The notes under the pieces were generated by a model. That model was not told the origin of the DNA and did not search any database. It saw only the letters and a program-made list of their open reading frames with translations. Positions 36,894 to 45,386 of a stretch of DNA of 64,000 nucleotides are shown here, one piece after another. Where the stretch lies: assembly GCA_947036815.1 (NCBI GenBank), contig CAMQRS010000001.1:1-64000 (forward strand). The letters are read 5' to 3'. The position numbers and the translations under genes were made by a program. Positions within the stretch are counted from its first letter, which is position 1, and each line of letters opens with the position of its first letter. This stretch comes from an uncultured Erysipelotrichaceae bacterium. Lineage in GTDB: Bacteria > Bacillota_I > Bacilli_A > Erysipelotrichales > Erysipelotrichaceae.

Positions 36894-37730
36894 ATGTACA
36901 AAATAGTAGCTTTTGATTTAGATGAAACATTATTTAATGATGATCATGTAATATGTAAACGTAATATCGATGCCATTCGAAAGGGATTAGATATGGGTGT
37001 GAAAATGGTTCCTTGTAGTGGAAGAGGAATTGGCTGTTTAGGTTCATTATTATCAGACCTAAATATAGAGACAAAAGATCAATTCAGTATTTTAGGAAAT
37101 GGTGCAATTGTTGTGAATAACACGAATGATCATATACTTCATTGTGATCAAGTAGAATTTAACATAGTGAAAAAGTTAATCGAATTTGCTAGTAAAATTG
37201 GTATTAATGTTCAAGTGTTTACACCTGATGAATTATTTCTTTACTTCACTGATGAGGAAGAAAAACAAAGAGCGATCGCATTTCATTGTGAAGATGGCCC
37301 CACTAAGCTAAGCTTCGTTGATCACTTAGATACAGATATATTAAAGGATAAAATAGTATACAAAATATTATTCCAAAAACCTGATATGGACTATTTAAAA
37401 GGTGTTGCTAAAGAAATCGAAGCATTTAGTGAAAATAAACTAACGATCACTTTCTCTAGTAATCGTTATATTGAAATCAATTCATTCGGTACTACTAAAG
37501 GTGGTGGTTTAAAATTACTGTCAAAACACTTAGGAGTCAACATTAGTGAAACCGTTGGAATTGGTGATAACTTCAACGATTTTGCATTAGTTGCAGAAGC
37601 GGGTTTAGGTTGTGTTGTTAAAAACGCCGTTACTCCTTTAAAAGAAATCGCTACTTACATCTGTGATGCTGATAATAATGAAGGTGGAGTTGCTGAAGTA
37701 ATAGAAAAATTTATTATAAATAATAATTAA
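36894..37730 (+). CDS. Cof-type HAD-IIB phosphatase
   Basis: A 278-residue HAD phosphatase of the Cof/YidA type. Motif I is AFDLDETLFNDD (nucleophile Asp about 7), motif II is VPCSGRG, and the C-terminal IGIGDNFNDFALV carries the Mg-binding Asp pair. A C2 cap fills about 85-185. Members dephosphorylate sugar phosphates and cofactors. A strong terminator follows. Confidence 0.87.
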   Translation: MYKIVAFDLDETLFNDDHVICKRNIDAIRKGLDMGVKMVPCSGRGIGCLGSLLSDLNIETKDQFSILGNGAIVVNNTNDHILHCDQVEFNIVKKLIEFASKIGINVQVFTPDELFLYFTDEEEKQRAIAFHCEDGPTKLSFVDHLDTDILKDKIVYKILFQKPDMDYLKGVAKEIEAFSENKLTITFSSNRYIEINSFGTTKGGGLKLLSKHLGVNISETVGIGDNFNDFALVAEAGLGCVVKNAVTPLKEIATYICDADNNEGGVAEVIEKFIINNN

Positions 37731-37775
37731 TTTGATAAGCATTTCTCTTATTGTCTTACCATTGAAAATTTATAT

Positions 37776-37815
37776 AACCTTATATAGTTACACGTAATTA
37801 TATAAGGTTTTTATT
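37776..37815 (+). terminator. Terminator after the Cof phosphatase gene
   Basis: Stem AACCTTATATA/TATATAAGGTT with a T-run. Confidence 0.8.
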
Positions 37816-37822
37816 ATTCCTC

Positions 37823-37850
37823 TTTACATTACTACAAATAGTCGTATACT
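37823..37850 (+). promoter_or_regulatory. Promoter of the small membrane protein unit
   Basis: TTTACA (37823-37828) and TATACT (37845-37850) with a 16-base spacer, followed by a run of AAT triplets. Confidence 0.6.
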
Positions 37851-37936
37851 TAAAATAATAATAATAATAGAGATAAGAAGCTGGAACAATTTTCAAAAAA
37901 TAATGTAGATTTTCTAAGAAAAAGGAGGAAAAACCG

Positions 37937-37963
37937 ATGGTATATGATACATCATACAATTAA
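37937..37963 (+). CDS. Putative 8-residue leader peptide
   Basis: ATG to TAA frame encoding MVYDTSYN, preceded by AAAGGAGG, the strongest kind of ribosome site. Its sequence contains the palindrome TATGATACATCATA. It lies 55 bases upstream of a small membrane-protein gene. The function is unknown; it may be a regulatory leader or simply a translated short frame. Confidence 0.4.
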   Translation: MVYDTSYN

Positions 37964-38018
37964 CTAATCTGATTCTTGTACAAGCATATATTAATTAACG
38001 TAGAGAGGAAATAACACA

Positions 38019-38294
38019 ATGAAAAAAGTAGAAATGGTAGTAGTAAATAAGTGGACTTACCTTATATTAGTTGTTCCTGTATATAATATTATTAGTATTA
38101 TGTATTATAGTTATCAATTTATTAATGATGATGCTTCTGTATCTGTATTGATAAGTGATCTATATATTCATATACTTATATTGATTATAAGTATTGGTTT
38201 ATTTATAAAGTTTAATATGTATTCTTATTGGTCGAATCCTGATCATCCAAAAAATAAAGCGGAGTATAATAAAGATAAGGAAATTGATGCATAA
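38019..38294 (+). CDS. Small uncharacterised membrane protein
   Basis: 91 residues with two membrane segments (about 13-31 and 45-65) and a charged hydrophilic tail ending KNKAEYNKDKEIDA. AGAGAGG lies upstream at good spacing. It has its own promoter, a leader with a micro-frame, and its own terminator, so it is an independent unit. I do not recognise the family. Confidence 0.65.
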   Translation: MKKVEMVVVNKWTYLILVVPVYNIISIMYYSYQFINDDASVSVLISDLYIHILILIISIGLFIKFNMYSYWSNPDHPKNKAEYNKDKEIDA

Positions 38295-38329
38295 TATTTG
38301 TATTCACATTGAAATGATAGTTCAATTCG

Positions 38330-38370
38330 ATATCACTATTCGTAATACAATATGAATGGTGGTATTTTTA
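38330..38370 (+). terminator. Terminator of the small membrane protein
   Basis: A 12-pair stem allowing G-U (38330-38341 with 38354-38365) then a T-run. Confidence 0.7.
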
Positions 38371-38398
38371 TATTGCAACTTCCTATTTAAACATTATA

Positions 38399-38432
38399 AA
38401 AAGGTATGAATTTTTTTAGAACTCATACCTTC
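38399..38432 (-). terminator. Terminator of the flavodiiron gene
   Basis: Stem AAGGTATGA/TCATACCTT around a 13-base loop, with T residues on the minus strand. Confidence 0.75.
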
Positions 38433-38449
38433 ATTTATTTCAATATTAA

Positions 38450-39643
38450 CTATGCTAACGTTTCTTTAATTTTTTGAACTACTTCATTTATCGCTGACTC
38501 ATCGTTAAACACCGACTTAAAAGTGATGCTAGGCACTAACAGATTCATATTTTTCATCATTGCTAATTTTGTTTCTATTTTCTTGTGTGCGATTGGTCCC
38601 CAAGAACCGTTGTCAAATATAACCACATTCTTATTTTGCACATTCAACATTTGCATATCATTTAATAACGTTTCCATTGCTGGAAATATTGTTCCATTAT
38701 ACGTAGGTGCCGCCAATACTATATGACTATATTTAAATACTTCTGCTATTAGATATGATACATGTGTATGTGAAACATCATACATTTTGACTTGATGTAT
38801 TCCTTCATCATGTAACGTTAATGCTAATTGATTCATTGCTGCTTGCGTATTTCCATACACTGAACCAAATACGATTAAAACCCCTTTTGATTCTGCTTCA
38901 TATGTTGACCATAGTTGATATTTTTCTATGAAGTATGATATATTATTTCTCCACACTAAACCATGTAAAGGTGCAATCATCTCAATATCTAAATTGCTCG
39001 CTTTCTTTAATAGAGCTTGTACTTGTGGTCCATACTTCCCAACGATATTTGTATAATATCTTCTTGCTTCATCTAGGTAATCTTTTTCAAAATCTGTTTC
39101 ATCACTAAACATTGCACCATCCAATGTGTTAAATGTTCCAAAGGCATCTGCAGAATATAATATTTTATCATGACTATCATAAGTAACCATTACTTCTGGC
39201 CAATGTACAAAGGGAGCCATCACAAATGTGAATGTATGTGTTCCACAACTTAATGTGTCCCCTTCTTTAACTACTAAGCGGTTTGCTTCACAATTAGAGA
39301 AAAATTGATCCATCATGACAAACGTTTTCGCATTTCCTACTAACGTAAGATTAGGATACAATGCTACTACTTCATTTATCAATGAACAATGATCAGGTTC
39401 CATATGACTAATTACTAAATAGTCTAATGTTCTTCCATTTAATATATCTGCTAATGCTTCCTTGTATTGTCTACCCACGCTATAATCTACTGTATCAAAA
39501 ACTATTGTTTTTTCATCAAGTACGACATAGCTATTATAAGAAACTCCTTTTTTTAAAGGAAATATATTTTCAAACCTATTCAGTGTATGATCATCACATC
39601 CTATAAAAAATACATCATCATTAATTTTTCTATAATTTCTCAT
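38450..39643 (-). CDS. Flavodiiron protein (FprA family A-type flavoprotein)
   Basis: A 397-residue protein. The N-terminal metallo-beta-lactamase-like domain holds a diiron site (His80, Glu82, Asp84, His85 in ISHMEPDHCSL). The C-terminal flavodoxin domain (about 253-397, FGSVYGNTQAAMNQLA) binds FMN. It reduces O2 to water or NO to N2O and protects anaerobes. No fused rubredoxin is seen, so a separate electron donor is needed. GAGGTAA precedes the start. Confidence 0.93.
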   Translation of the reverse strand: MRNYRKINDDVFFIGCDDHTLNRFENIFPLKKGVSYNSYVVLDEKTIVFDTVDYSVGRQYKEALADILNGRTLDYLVISHMEPDHCSLINEVVALYPNLTLVGNAKTFVMMDQFFSNCEANRLVVKEGDTLSCGTHTFTFVMAPFVHWPEVMVTYDSHDKILYSADAFGTFNTLDGAMFSDETDFEKDYLDEARRYYTNIVGKYGPQVQALLKKASNLDIEMIAPLHGLVWRNNISYFIEKYQLWSTYEAESKGVLIVFGSVYGNTQAAMNQLALTLHDEGIHQVKMYDVSHTHVSYLIAEVFKYSHIVLAAPTYNGTIFPAMETLLNDMQMLNVQNKNVVIFDNGSWGPIAHKKIETKLAMMKNMNLLVPSITFKSVFNDESAINEVVQKIKETLA

Positions 39644-39721
39644 TTTGTTACCTCAATTACTATATTTATATTTTAAAGAGTTCATCATGTAAAGTCAATC
39701 GAGAAACTAAAATTAGACTTC

Positions 39722-40186
39722 TTATACATTTAATATCCATATTCCTATATTTAGGTATAAAGCAAATAATAACCATAAGGCATAAGGAAGTTGAAGATAA
39801 CCACTCTTCTTATCTATTTGATAGAAGCAAGAAATCATAATGAGTACTAGTATAATCAAAATGATTAATACTAAGATTCCTAGAAAATATTTTTGTGAAT
39901 TAAAGAATACAAAAGTCCATATCGAATTGAATACTAGTTGTAAAAAATATGCTCCTAAGGCAGGAGTACGCAAACTGTTTCTACTCATATATATCATATA
40001 TGATGAAAGTCCCATTAATATATATAAGATATTCCATACAATAGGAAACGCAGAACTCGGTGGAGAGAGTGGTGGTAACTCTAAGTTTGTATAGAGTTCC
40101 ATGCTGTCTTTAGTAAATAAAGCTGAAATAAATCCTATTCCTAATGCGATTAATATGCTAATTAATAATTTGATTTTATTGTTCAT
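39722..40186 (-). CDS. tspO: TspO/MBR family membrane protein
   Basis: About 154 residues with five membrane segments, typical of TspO, which binds porphyrins and related ligands. The family motifs PPLSPPSSAFPIVWNILYILMG and FFNSQKYFLG are present. The start at 40186 has GAGGTG at good spacing; the longer frame to 40213 has none. It lies upstream of the flavodiiron gene on the same strand. Confidence 0.88.
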   Translation of the reverse strand: MNNKIKLLISILIALGIGFISALFTKDSMELYTNLELPPLSPPSSAFPIVWNILYILMGLSSYMIYMSRNSLRTPALGAYFLQLVFNSIWTFVFFNSQKYFLGILVLIILIILVLIMISCFYQIDKKSGYLQLPYALWLLFALYLNIGIWILNV

Positions 40187-40312
40187 AGTACACCTCATAG
40201 ATAGTATATCCAATTATAAAACAATCATTATAATTCTATCTTCTCTTAATTATGTATTGTCTTATGTTTGCACTTATCATTAGTAACTGTATTTAAAATA
40301 TCTAATGCAACA

Positions 40313-40351
40313 TAAAAAAAAGCAGGAACAATATTTGTCCCCGCTTTTTTT
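40313..40351 (-). terminator. Terminator after the flavoprotein gene
   Basis: Stem with GCAGGAACA/TTGTCCCCGC (G-U tolerant) and long A and T runs, 20 bases past the flavoprotein stop. Confidence 0.7.
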
Positions 40352-40369
40352 AGTCTTATTTTATGCTTA

Positions 40370-41755
40370 TTATTTAAGTCTTCTTCCCATTAAGACACCC
40401 ATTAAAGATGCCATCATTAGTCCTCTAGTCCATCCACTTGAATCTCCTAGACAGTATAAATTTTCAATGTTTGTATTAAAGTCTTTATCCATTTTTACTT
40501 TATTACTATAGAACTTAAGTTCTGGTGAATATAATAATGTTTCATTCGCTGCAAACCCTGGTACTACTTTGTCTACATCTTGAATGAATTGAATAATGTT
40601 TGTAAGTGCACGGTATGGCATTGCTGCACTTATATCTCCAGCTACTGCATCTTGTAAAGTTGGTGTTAAATTTGAACGATATAATTCTTTTTGCCAAGTT
40701 CTTTTTCCATCCATTAAGTCTCCAAAACGTTGTACTAGGATTTGACCATTTCCTAACATGTTTGTTAACTCTCCTACTTTTTTAGCGTATTCAATTGGTT
40801 GATTGAATGGCTCAACAAATTGATGAGAACATAGTATTGCTAAGTTTGTATTTTTTGATTTTAGTTCTTTGTATGAATGTCCGTTCACTAGGGCTAAATC
40901 ATTATCGTAGTTTTCTTGTGAAACAAATCCTTTTGGATTTTGACAGAATGTTCTTACTTTATCTTTGAATGGTTTTGGGTATCCAATTAATTTTGATTCA
41001 TATAAAATATCGTTTACCGATTCCATTACTTCGTTACGAACTTCTACACGTACTCCGATATCGACAGTTCCTGGTTCATGATCGATATTGTGTTTTCTAC
41101 ATAATCCTGATAACCAATCTGCTCCACGTCTTCCACTTGAAACAATGATGTGTTCTCCATGAATTTCCCAAGCTTTATTTTTATCACTTACTTTTACCCC
41201 AATACATTTTCCATCTTCAACAATAATATCATCACATTGCGTTGCGAATAATACTTCTACCCCTTTTTCAATTAAGTATGTTTCAATTGCTAAGTAGATG
41301 TCATGCGCTTTCTCTGTTCCTAGATGTCTAATTGGACAATCCACTAACTTAAGATTCGCATTAATTGCTTTTTTTCTTATTTCTCTTGTTTCTGCTTCTA
41401 CATTGATTCCTTCAATTTTATCATCTGCACCAAAGTCTAAATAGATTTGGTCTGTGTATTCGATCATTTCTTGTGTGAATTGATTTCCAATTAATTCTGG
41501 TAATTCTCCACCTACTTCATAACTTAATGATAGTTTCCCATCTGAAAATGCTCCTGCACCACTAAACCCTGTAGTGATATGACAATGTGGTTTACATAAT
41601 ACACATTTTTTTGTTTTTGATTTAGGACATATGCGTTTTTCTACACTGTTTCCTTTTTCAACGATTACGATACTTTTTGTTGAATTGTTTCTTACCATCT
41701 CTAATGCACTGAAAATTCCTGATGGGCCTGCTCCAACTATAATAACATCTTTCAT
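40370..41755 (-). CDS. NAD(P)/FAD-dependent oxidoreductase (COG2509-like)
   Basis: About 461 residues. The N-terminal FAD-binding loop is VGAGPSGIFSALEM. A Cys-rich stretch (RICPKSKTKKCVLCKPHCHITTG) follows, a hallmark of the COG2509 uncharacterised FAD-dependent dehydrogenases. GAGAFSDGKLSLSYEVGG comes next, and the C-terminal GDSSGWTRGLMMASLMG closes the FAD site. The start at 41755 has GGAGG upstream. The reaction is unknown. A long structured leader with a purine-riboswitch-like aptamer controls it (see 41771-41913), which suggests a link to purine levels. Confidence 0.85.
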   Translation of the reverse strand: MKDVIIVGAGPSGIFSALEMVRNNSTKSIVIVEKGNSVEKRICPKSKTKKCVLCKPHCHITTGFSGAGAFSDGKLSLSYEVGGELPELIGNQFTQEMIEYTDQIYLDFGADDKIEGINVEAETREIRKKAINANLKLVDCPIRHLGTEKAHDIYLAIETYLIEKGVEVLFATQCDDIIVEDGKCIGVKVSDKNKAWEIHGEHIIVSSGRRGADWLSGLCRKHNIDHEPGTVDIGVRVEVRNEVMESVNDILYESKLIGYPKPFKDKVRTFCQNPKGFVSQENYDNDLALVNGHSYKELKSKNTNLAILCSHQFVEPFNQPIEYAKKVGELTNMLGNGQILVQRFGDLMDGKRTWQKELYRSNLTPTLQDAVAGDISAAMPYRALTNIIQFIQDVDKVVPGFAANETLLYSPELKFYSNKVKMDKDFNTNIENLYCLGDSSGWTRGLMMASLMGVLMGRRLK

Positions 41756-41770
41756 TTCTTTTCCTCCATT

Positions 41771-41834
41771 AAAAAAACTGCCTAATGATACAGCATTCCC
41801 TTTTGGGAATTCCATAGCTAACTGTAGGCAGTTT
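41771..41834 (-). terminator. Attenuator terminator in the flavoprotein leader
   Basis: AAACTGCCTA (41825-41834) pairs perfectly with TAGGCAGTTT (41775-41784), followed by a run of T on the minus strand. An inner ATTCCC-AAAA-GGGAAT hairpin stacks inside. The 5' arm is also the P3 strand and loop of the aptamer, so the two structures exclude each other. Confidence 0.7.
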
Positions 41835-41869
41835 GTAGAGACGCTCATCCATTATATGAACTTATATGA
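41812..41869 (-). ncRNA. Purine-riboswitch-like aptamer (guanine-type core, short L3)
   Basis: The minus-strand RNA folds as P1 UCAUA/UAUGG, P2 GUUCAU/AUGAGC with seven-base loop AUAAUGG, junction GUCUCUAC, then P3 AACUG/CAGUU with loop CCUA, and J3/1 AGCUAU. This matches the xpt guanine aptamer in order and spacing. The ligand residues U47, U51 and C74 and the L2 GG/L3 CC loop contact are kept. Departures are a six-base-pair P2 and a four-base L3 (usually seven). No covariance was computed. Confidence 0.65.
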
Positions 41870-41884
41870 TTTTTTACCACAGTT

Positions 41885-41913
41885 ATAATACTTCTAAATA
41901 TAACTAGTGTCAA
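41885..41913 (-). promoter_or_regulatory. Promoter of the flavoprotein leader
   Basis: Perfect -35 TTGACA (41908-41913) and -10 TATTAT (41885-41890) with a 17-base spacer. Predicted start near 41878 gives a leader of about 120 bases. Confidence 0.75.
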
Positions 41914-41933
41914 TGATTTTTTAAAAAATCTTA

Positions 41934-44486
41934 CTATTGTTTTTTATATGCATTACTTACTACTAATACAATACATAAAACAATACTTAATACTAAGTAT
42001 CCGACCATTGCTTCTAAGCCAAATAAATCTAATTTAGATAATCCTAGCAATGTTTCTAGATAAGAGAAATATACAATACGTACTACACTAAATAGAAGAA
42101 TAGATAACAGTAAACTAAGACAAAGAGTAATGATTGGTTTACTCACTCTTACTTTATTAATTAAGCTTCTTGTATATCCTATTTTTATCATTCTTTCATA
42201 TTGTACTTTCTTGTAACTTTCATCTTCTAATACATTCGCTATAATCACAATAATCAATAATAGACATAGCATACTTAATACATATACTAAGACTGTAAAT
42301 AAATTTTTATTCACCTTACTATTACTCTCATTTAATGAGTGGATATATTCATCATAAGCTACGTATTCTATTTCATTCTCTTCTAAGTAACTTTCAAACT
42401 TATCAGCAGTTCCTTGATTCACATTCACTAATGATTGGAACATGAAACTTGGACTTTCATTACTAAAATATAAGTTTTCATAAGAAGGTACGAATGTGAC
42501 ATAACCATCATTTATTAAACTATCTTGAACTCCATTTACTTCAAAAGAATAATTACCATAATATAGACTATAGATACTCGTACTCATTTTAAATATTTTG
42601 TCATTATAACTTGTAGATGTTGTAACGTCCTCTTTTAATACTGTGTTGGTATTACTCATAATACGATTACTTGCATTTGCACTCGTTGGTGTATAATCAC
42701 ATTCCGTTTCATAACAATACATTTCAGGTTGTGCAATGACACCTTCATTCAATTCTGACATGAAAGGATCCATATGATTATAGAAGAAAATAGATGCTAC
42801 ATTATAATACTTATATATATTTATGTATTCATAGTCTTCTAAACGTTCCATATACGAAGTAGTATTCTTTACTTGGAACGCACTAATATCTTGAATATAC
42901 TCTTCCATTCCTTCTAATTGTTTATCATCTATTGGATCAATCATATAATCAAAGGTGATTCCTAAGGTATCTTCGTTATACACATTTGATACACTCTGAT
43001 AACTTGTATAGGTGATCAATATCGATAGTAGCAAGAATACGATTGCGATACATATCCTAATCAATTTATATGGACTAGAGAATAAATCTCTTAGTGCATA
43101 TGATAAAGATAATGATTTAAAGTTTAATTTTATTTTTGATGTTTTTTTCAAACTTAATTCTTTTTCTTTTACTAATAAGAATAATCCTTTTTTAGTAAAT
43201 ACTTGGATTTGTATGATCGTAACGATACAAATCACAATAAATAATAAAAGGACTCCTATCGCCGTTGCACCAAGCACGCTTGGACTAATATTATACAATG
43301 CATTAATATCGGTATTAAGGTGTAGTTTAAATACATAATACATGAAGAAATTTATTACTCCATAGATTCCTATTCCCACCAAGAATATATATACATGGCT
43401 TGATAAAAAGGCCAACATTATATTTTTCTTTTGAATACCGGTAATCAGCATAATTCCAATTCGTTCTTTATTTTCTTCTAACTTTCTTTTAATAAATGAA
43501 TAGAAGACAAATAAGTCGGCAACAATTAATGCAAGTAACATTGTATATACTAAGTATTGAAATACTTTGATAACAATACTTTCACTTTGCATTTCATAAT
43601 ATAAACTTTCTACTTCTCTGTAGGTAGTCTCGATATTAGATCTCGAATTGTTTTGATAAGTCCCAACTAAGAATGTACCTAATAAAGAATCATTATATTC
43701 ACTATAGTCACTTAGTCGTATTAAATAAGTATTAAACCCTTGTGAATTTCCATTTATTTTCTCTTCACTAAGAGCTTCCATTCTTTCTTCATTCGCTAAA
43801 ATTTGATGATTATCAATTGAAGCATAACTCCATATTTGTTGTCCTTTATCATTTTCTGGAATATTTAAAGAAGCATCTACTTCAGCAATATAGTTTGGTG
43901 AATCATAAATACTTACTACTTTATATGGTTCTATGCCTGTCGCATCATAGAAGAATAACTCTTTATAATTTAATCCTCTTTCTTTCAATACTTCATTATA
44001 TTGATAAGGGATGGCTAATTCGTATTCCGATAACTCATCTAATGGTTTACCTTCCAGTACTTCATAGTTATTCATTCCATTTTCATTACTATACCCTCTA
44101 ACGATACTACTGTTCAAATCATCAGGTCCTGATATTTCTTCTATATTGTCACTCACTGAATAAAAGAGAGCGCTAGAATGCACTTTTATGTAAGTATCAA
44201 TCAATTCTATATTATTTACTTCATTTAATTCTGCGATGTATTCATCTAACACTTCATGACGCCAGCTGCTATTGTAAATATGTTCATGATTCATTGATGG
44301 AGTCAGTTGATACGAATAGCTTGTATGGTATGAATTTGCAGCATCTATCTTATCTAACGTTGTTTCTTGTAGCAGTGTAATAGTCGATGCACTTTGAATA
44401 CTAAACAAACTCATTAACACTAGTATGACTAGAATACACGCACTTGTGCGCTTCTTATTATGTAGTGATTTAAATATTAGTTTCAT
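41934..44486 (-). CDS. ABC transporter permease, FtsX family
   Basis: About 850 residues. It has an N-terminal membrane segment, a large extracytoplasmic domain (about 40-315), three segments (about 315-435), another segment (about 480), a second large outer domain (about 505-720) and three C-terminal segments. This is the FtsX/MacB-like layout of eight-segment permeases in Firmicutes that export or sense envelope-active peptides. The ATG at 44486 lies one base past the ATPase stop, so translation is coupled. Target unknown. Confidence 0.87.
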   Translation of the reverse strand: MKLIFKSLHNKKRTSACILVILVLMSLFSIQSASTITLLQETTLDKIDAANSYHTSYSYQLTPSMNHEHIYNSSWRHEVLDEYIAELNEVNNIELIDTYIKVHSSALFYSVSDNIEEISGPDDLNSSIVRGYSNENGMNNYEVLEGKPLDELSEYELAIPYQYNEVLKERGLNYKELFFYDATGIEPYKVVSIYDSPNYIAEVDASLNIPENDKGQQIWSYASIDNHQILANEERMEALSEEKINGNSQGFNTYLIRLSDYSEYNDSLLGTFLVGTYQNNSRSNIETTYREVESLYYEMQSESIVIKVFQYLVYTMLLALIVADLFVFYSFIKRKLEENKERIGIMLITGIQKKNIMLAFLSSHVYIFLVGIGIYGVINFFMYYVFKLHLNTDINALYNISPSVLGATAIGVLLLFIVICIVTIIQIQVFTKKGLFLLVKEKELSLKKTSKIKLNFKSLSLSYALRDLFSSPYKLIRICIAIVFLLLSILITYTSYQSVSNVYNEDTLGITFDYMIDPIDDKQLEGMEEYIQDISAFQVKNTTSYMERLEDYEYINIYKYYNVASIFFYNHMDPFMSELNEGVIAQPEMYCYETECDYTPTSANASNRIMSNTNTVLKEDVTTSTSYNDKIFKMSTSIYSLYYGNYSFEVNGVQDSLINDGYVTFVPSYENLYFSNESPSFMFQSLVNVNQGTADKFESYLEENEIEYVAYDEYIHSLNESNSKVNKNLFTVLVYVLSMLCLLLIIVIIANVLEDESYKKVQYERMIKIGYTRSLINKVRVSKPIITLCLSLLLSILLFSVVRIVYFSYLETLLGLSKLDLFGLEAMVGYLVLSIVLCIVLVVSNAYKKQ

Positions 44487-44487
44487 C

Positions 44488-45204
44488 CTATTCACCACTT
44501 AGTTGCATAATCATAGATAAGTTTGATTCATAGTCATTATCTAAGGGTATATCTTTCTCAAACTTGTGGTTTTCTATTGTTAGTAAACGAGAACCATAAG
44601 CGGCAATTTGTTCGCTATGCGTTACCATTAATATAGTTTGTCCTTCGTCATTCATTTGTTTGAATATATGCATGATTGAATTCGCTGCATCTTTATTTAA
44701 TGAAGCTGTTGGTTCATCCGCAAATAAAATCATTGGTTCATTAATTAATGCACGTGCTATTGCTGCTCTTTGTTTTTCTCCTCCAGATACATGCGAAGGA
44801 TACTTGTCCGCAATTTCTTCTATATTCAACTTTTTAAGTAATGCTCTCGCATAAGTAAATGCATCTTTATCAAATTGGTATCTAGGCATTGCCACATTTT
44901 CAATAATCGTAAGATTATCAATCATATAATTGTCTTGGAATATATATCCAAACTTACTTGTTCGTAGTTGTTCCATCGCTTTTTGATTCTTAATATTCAT
45001 ACAAATATTATCAACTTTAATTTCTCCATTGTCGAATTTTTCCAACCCACTAACGCAGTTTAAAAACGTTGATTTACCACAACCACTATCTCCCATTACT
45101 ACAGCAAATTCCCCATCTTGTATAGTAATATCTAAGTCTTTCAATACCGTCTTCACTTCTTTCCCTATTAAAAAAGTCTTTTCTAAGTTTGTTATTTGTA
45201 TCAT
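44488..45204 (-). CDS. ABC transporter ATP-binding protein (MacB/LolD type)
   Basis: A 238-residue ATPase. Walker A GDSGCGKST, signature VSGGEKQR, Walker B MILFADEPTASLN and the switch His in MVTHSEQ are all intact. The Q-loop lies in FQDNYMID. It partners the FtsX-type permease immediately downstream. No two-component system is adjacent, unlike the BceAB type. Confidence 0.9.
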   Translation of the reverse strand: MIQITNLEKTFLIGKEVKTVLKDLDITIQDGEFAVVMGDSGCGKSTFLNCVSGLEKFDNGEIKVDNICMNIKNQKAMEQLRTSKFGYIFQDNYMIDNLTIIENVAMPRYQFDKDAFTYARALLKKLNIEEIADKYPSHVSGGEKQRAAIARALINEPMILFADEPTASLNKDAANSIMHIFKQMNDEGQTILMVTHSEQIAAYGSRLLTIENHKFEKDIPLDNDYESNLSMIMQLSGE

Positions 45205-45340
45205 CTTTCATTTTTGCAACAAAAGTTACCTTTTATTACAGCCCCTTTCATTTATTACATTATGTATAATATACACTATATTCTAATTGATTGTCAATTA
45301 TACCTTCTTAATATTCTATGAATGTATTAAAGCAATATCG

Positions 45341-45369
45341 TTGTATAAAACATTAATACAAGTTATTAT
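45341..45369 (+). promoter_or_regulatory. copA promoter with inverted repeat
   Basis: TTGTAT (45341-45346) and TATTAT (45364-45369), 17-base spacer. ATACAA inside the spacer is the inverse of the -35 hexamer, giving a TTGTAT/ATACAA operator-like repeat. It does not match the CopY box TACAnnTGTA. Confidence 0.45.
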
Positions 45370-45386
45370 AAAACGGAGGTGAAGTT

